NCBI GenBank assembly: GCA_029718625.1
Contig: CM056389.1
Coordinates: 22,167,381 to 22,231,380, forward strand
From: Synaphobranchus kaupii
Lineage: Eukaryota; Chordata; Actinopteri; Anguilliformes; Synaphobranchidae
DNA length: 64,000 bases
Direction of reading: 5' to 3'
Every line of letters begins with the position of its first letter. Positions within the stretch are counted from its first letter, which is position 1. The notes under the pieces are model-generated. The model saw only the letters and a list, made by a program, of their open reading frames with translations, was not told the origin of the DNA and did not search any database. Made by a program: the position numbers and the translations under genes. Positions 60,768-64,000 of this stretch are shown in pieces.

Positions 60768-62033
60768 GGATCGGATTCAGAGATGGCCAACTTAAGTCAT
60801 GCGTTTAAGTGCCTCTCCTGTGCGGATTTAACGTGAGCTGACTTCACGCTGTATTCTAACTTGTGTTGCGCAGGTGCTTATCTCAAAATGTGGGTGGTAC
60901 AGGGCATGATATTCTAATTACCTGTTTCTTGTACCTGCCCCCCGGGTTGCCAGGTATCTACTAAAAAAATGTTTGTGGGGTTATGCGTTTTCAACGTGTC
61001 AGTGACAGTGCCTTTAATAACCGCATTTGACTTTTTGAAAATCCTGCCTTTGCGCATCGTAGTTGCTCTTGCGTGATGGGGTATAAGGCATGCAGTGAAC
61101 ATATTAATACATCGCATTGATAAAATGATCATCGATTCTATTGATGACTGGGGTATGCCCATCACACAATCAAAAAAATTATCGCTGACAAGTGGTTGCA
61201 TGCAATATTAAGTGAACAAATAAATTGTTGGATTTACTTAAAATATATTTTTTTTACGATTTAACATAGCTAATAAAGTAGTGTACGGTAGCATAATAGC
61301 CTATATGCTTAACCAGTTGAAGTCACATATTAATAATGGCCCATTACTTGCAACCACTGTCCGAATATATATTTTTTGAGTGCATCTGTCACATGCTGGA
61401 AAGATGTGGCCAGGAAGGAGAGTGATTTTAACCTGGACCACTGGTAGATCTACACTGCGGGGAGTTACTTTGCACTTCCCAATCATTTTTCAGCAGCTGT
61501 GCTCACACAAGTAGGCTACAAGATTGTCTCTCTGTCAAAGCGATTATGATCCAAACACTGTCTATCAATGAATCCATCTAATATTGGTCTGGTATTATAT
61601 ACCAGACAGTCAATCATAGACTACTTTTAGACTGTAGTCTTTTTTTGATAATTGTAAGTAGGCTAGGCAAAGAAAAATAAAACCAATATTTTTTTCAAAG
61701 AACAAGCACTCATTGTAATATACATTTTTTGCGAAAGATTCTGTATTTTTCATAATCATTTATTGGCAGAGCTAGACATAGACCACCTTTTTTTAACGAA
61801 CAAAGTGATTGATTGTGTGATGATTAAGTGAAAACTCTGAATACGCGTATCTTGCAGACACGCCTCATTTTCATCAAATCTCCACCCCGCGCACATAATG
61901 GCGCGTATATACTGGAGAGACGCTTAAAACAGCGGATAAATCAAATGTCTGAATCACAAATAGCTTAAGCTACACGGAATTTTGGGAGTAAGTCCCATTT
62001 ATGCGTGCTTATCTCAACTCTGAATCTGGCCCA
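60768..62033. mobile_element. DNA element with gattcagag termini (about 1.27 kb)
   Basis: Left end ggatcggattcagag and right end, inverted, gggccagattcagagttgag form termini; words such as aagcacgcataaatg (right) and aagtcatgcgtttaag (left) also correspond. The 3-bp direct repeat ata flanks both ends. Such termini are seen in Harbinger-type fish elements (inference). A 95-codon minus-strand frame inside (60914-61201) is not recognised. Confidence 0.55.
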
Positions 62034-62519
62034 TACTCTTCAACACATATGTTAGCATTGTGGTTTGAGGGTCACATCTCACATAATTATTAATTCAAAT
62101 ACTATAAGAAAATAGTCTGGTGATGCATGATTCTAACTCTTAATTCAGGTTATGTTGGCCTACAACCGTCATGGTTGTATGGTTTGTATGACTTGTTACA
62201 CCTGTGTGCGCATAGCACAAGCAGGGGGTATTGGTTTCATTCCTGTCTGTGTGTGTGTCTGTCTGTGTTTGTGTAAAACATTCTACTCCGATTGTGATGA
62301 AACCATGTGGAAATGTTGACAGTTGAGCAATGACCTGAATCCTGAATTTGTTTCCCAATCGGTCAATGCCCGCCTTCACAGTGCAAGATCAACTTTTGCT
62401 AAGTTGCTCTGGATAAGATTGTCTGTTAGTTGAACGTAATGCAATGTTGTCTGCACCTAAAGTAAGTACCAGGTCTACCCTGTGAAAGTACCTAGTGTGT
62501 AGGCTTGGCTGCCTGCTGG

Positions 62520-62708
62520 ATGAGTGATTCCAACACGGGGCCGCTTGTGCGTCCCTTCCCCTGCCCCGGGAGCCGCCCAATTTGCCGCTCCCTCAAGGCA
62601 CCGGCCATATTCGGATCTGGCAGGACCAGGACTGAAACCCCTGATCCTCGGTGTGAAACTGCACCGACTAAAAGTCGGCGCTTTTACCGCTGCACCACTG
62701 CGGCGCTC
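62520..62708 (-). mobile_element. tRNA-derived SINE-like sequence, second family
   Basis: On the minus strand it reads gagcgccgcagtggtgcagc then ggtaaaagcgccgac (A-box-like), later ggggtttcagtcctgg (degenerate B box), then a GC-rich body (gggagcggcaaattgggcgg). Its cloverleaf-like start shows a tRNA origin, but the conserved tRNA loops are too changed for a functional tRNA gene. A separate + strand tail fragment, gctctggataagattgtctg, lies at 62407-62426. Confidence 0.65.
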
Positions 62709-62745
62709 ACAATGCATATTGTTAATGGAACATATTCCCCGTCTG

Positions 62746-62945
62746 ACATTTGCTTATGTACGATTTATGAAGCCATTATGTCACGTCTATGAAGACTTTA
62801 TATATCCTTTATAAAGCAGTTATATGGAGACTTTGTTTAAGGTGTGCCCAAAAACAAATCTGGTTCAATTAACCATATTAAACCACATAATCCAAAAACT
62901 GCAATATTTCAAATATTACAAAAATGATTCTAGCCAATGAGGCTT
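62746..62945. repeat. Duplicated segment, copy 2
   Basis: Direct copy of 59781-59980. It contains only the distal right arm of the inverted-repeat element and the flank beyond it, so it is a copied piece of chromosome and not an independent insertion. The join at its 5' side follows the SINE-like sequence ending 62708. Confidence 0.93.
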
Positions 62946-62983
62946 ATGTCCATAAGTATGTTGACCTTCACTATAAGTATGGG

Positions 62984-63320
62984 GAGCAGTGTAGTATAAT
63001 GGGTTGGGAACTGTACATCTGTAGTTCTGAGATTTCCAGGGGGGCAGAAAGTAAAAGTCCTGCCTGTGTTTCTTCCACCCATGAACTCAGCTGGCAGATT
63101 TCACTAATTAGTTCTACCCCCTAACTGAAGAAATGTGATAATTGGCAAATCCAGGTTATTGGAACAAAATACTGGGGAGGACATTTACTTTCTGAACCTG
63201 GACTTTCCTATTTCTCGAGGTTGCCGGTTTGAATCCCAGTGCCCTACCTTGAACAGTTTTTTAAGTTAATTTTAAGCCATGTAAAGTGATTCTCTGTAAA
63301 AAAATATAAGTAAGCAGTGT
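62984..63320 (+). mobile_element. tRNA-derived SINE split by a MITE
   Basis: Head ggggagcagtgtagtataat on the left and B-box part ggttgccggtttgaatccca on the right are the two halves of the SINE family seen at 50377-50614, here on the + strand. The break holds the MITE at 63036-63213. The 3' part (gccatgtaaagtgattctct) is decayed. Confidence 0.75.
63036..63213. mobile_element. Fold-back MITE, second copy, inside a SINE
   Basis: Same family as 52034-52222, in opposite orientation: shared words include agtaaaagtcctgc, gtttcttccacccat, gatttcac, aattagttctacc and aaatac. Ends cagaaagtaaaagtcct and, inverted, cagaaagtaaatgtcct. Exact ends are uncertain by a few bases. Confidence 0.8.
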
Positions 63321-64000
63321 AAGTCTGTATGGATAAGAATCTCTGCGATGTAAAACACAGTGATGGCTGTTAGAATAGGGCTGTGTCGTATGTGGGGGGA
63401 AAAAAAAGATAAGTCCTTCATCTCTTGCAGAGCAGGCTAGCTGCTCTCTCCTGCTGAAATCTTTCATATTTCAGTGTAGCTTTAATGTTTCCTCAAGTGC
63501 AGTTTGCTGGCTTAGCATTTCAACGAAGACACACTGCACACTTTTTATCATTGTTCTTTTTTCTTTTCAAACTCAACTATTTCACCCTTCCTTTGTGGTT
63601 GTGGGTACGTGCGTGTTTGTGTGTGTATGTACAGTAAGTATGTGTCTACGTATGTGTGTGTGTGCTGCCTGATTTATGAAAAATATCCACTCTTGCACTT
63701 CTCCTCCCCCTCTAACACACTCTCGAACTCACTCGCACATGCACACACTCCATCTGTCACAAAGAGAGGGTCCCCTTGTCTACACATGCACGCACACGCA
63801 CACTCCATAAACTGTAACTCTCGCTCTTTCTCTCTTATACACACACACACTCCATCAATTCCATCCTATAAGTGGAGTCTCTCGCTTCACACACATGCCC
63901 ACGCACATGTATGTGTGTACACATACAGACGAACACACACTCCAACTGCCATATCGGGAGTAGGATGAGGGATGAGGTGAAGGTGAAGTGCACTCACCTT

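Larger units (their letters stand above)
51409..64000 (+). other. gbe1: GBE1 last intron, 3' partial
   Basis: Begins with the consensus donor gtgagt and runs off the window. It holds a fold-back element at 52034, the 27-bp array, the inverted-repeat element with LINE remains and its internal minisatellite, a further inverted-repeat element at 60.8-62.0 kb and SINE pieces at 62.5-63.3 kb. In 51410-52020, 52240-53160, 54740-56330, 59990-60760, 62040-62370 and 63330-63600 nothing is recognised. CA-rich imperfect repeats lie at 63600-63960. Confidence 0.75.

Noticed and set aside
62520..62708. Functional tRNA gene on the minus strand
   Set aside because: The B box is degenerate, the head continues into a SINE body and no complete cloverleaf can be drawn.

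Overview
The window is vertebrate nuclear DNA, almost certainly from a ray-finned fish. The one gene I can support is GBE1, the glycogen (1,4-alpha-glucan) branching enzyme, on the + strand. Five coding exons are visible: 3793-3903, 5300-5471, 25047-25232, 29394-29524 and 51291-51408. Together they encode the segment equivalent to roughly human residues 446-684 of 702. It runs from just before the third catalytic carboxylate (the Asp of the ESHDQ motif) to just before the C-terminal 18 residues. The earlier exons lie before base 1, and the last short coding exon lies beyond base 64000. All visible introns have GT-AG ends with compatible phases. Exon 25047-25232 carries one extra T relative to the conserved GNEFGHPEW block, so the raw sequence is frameshifted there.

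Everything else is intron, and the introns are very repeat-rich. Lengths are at least 3792 (5' partial), 1396, 19575, 4161, 21766 and at least 12592 bases (3' partial). They hold at least twelve minisatellite arrays with units of 20-53 bp (46 bp at 1-440; 20 bp at 7.9 kb; 37 bp at 10.9 kb; 28 bp at 19.9 kb; about 40 bp at 27.6 and 28.5 kb; 28/29 bp at 30.8 kb; 48 bp at 33.6-35.6 kb; 30 bp at 42.4 kb; 53 bp at 46.1 kb; 27 bp at 53.6-54.7 kb; 25/26 and 40 bp at 57.3-59.2 kb). There are also long CA, CT, TA and GAGT microsatellites. The long open reading frames of the window (686, 410, 291, 245 and 209 codons) all fall in arrays whose unit is a multiple of 3; I regard them as artefacts.

Interspersed elements include tRNA-derived SINEs, one with a TGTAA-type tail and a perfect 14-bp target duplication. 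Fish L2-clade LINE/SINE pairs such as eel UnaL2/UnaSINE have such tails, so an elopomorph or other teleost is plausible but not shown. There are also several palindromic non-autonomous DNA transposons and a broken non-LTR retrotransposon endonuclease inside a 3-kb element with terminal inverted repeats. The most instructive structure is at 57.3-59.2 kb, where the YRPPKHS codons of that endonuclease have been amplified into a 1.9-kb minisatellite.

I found no prokaryote-type operon, CRISPR, defence system, rRNA or functional tRNA gene, and no sign of an undescribed biochemical system. What is unusual here is repeat biology and a possible lesion in GBE1.
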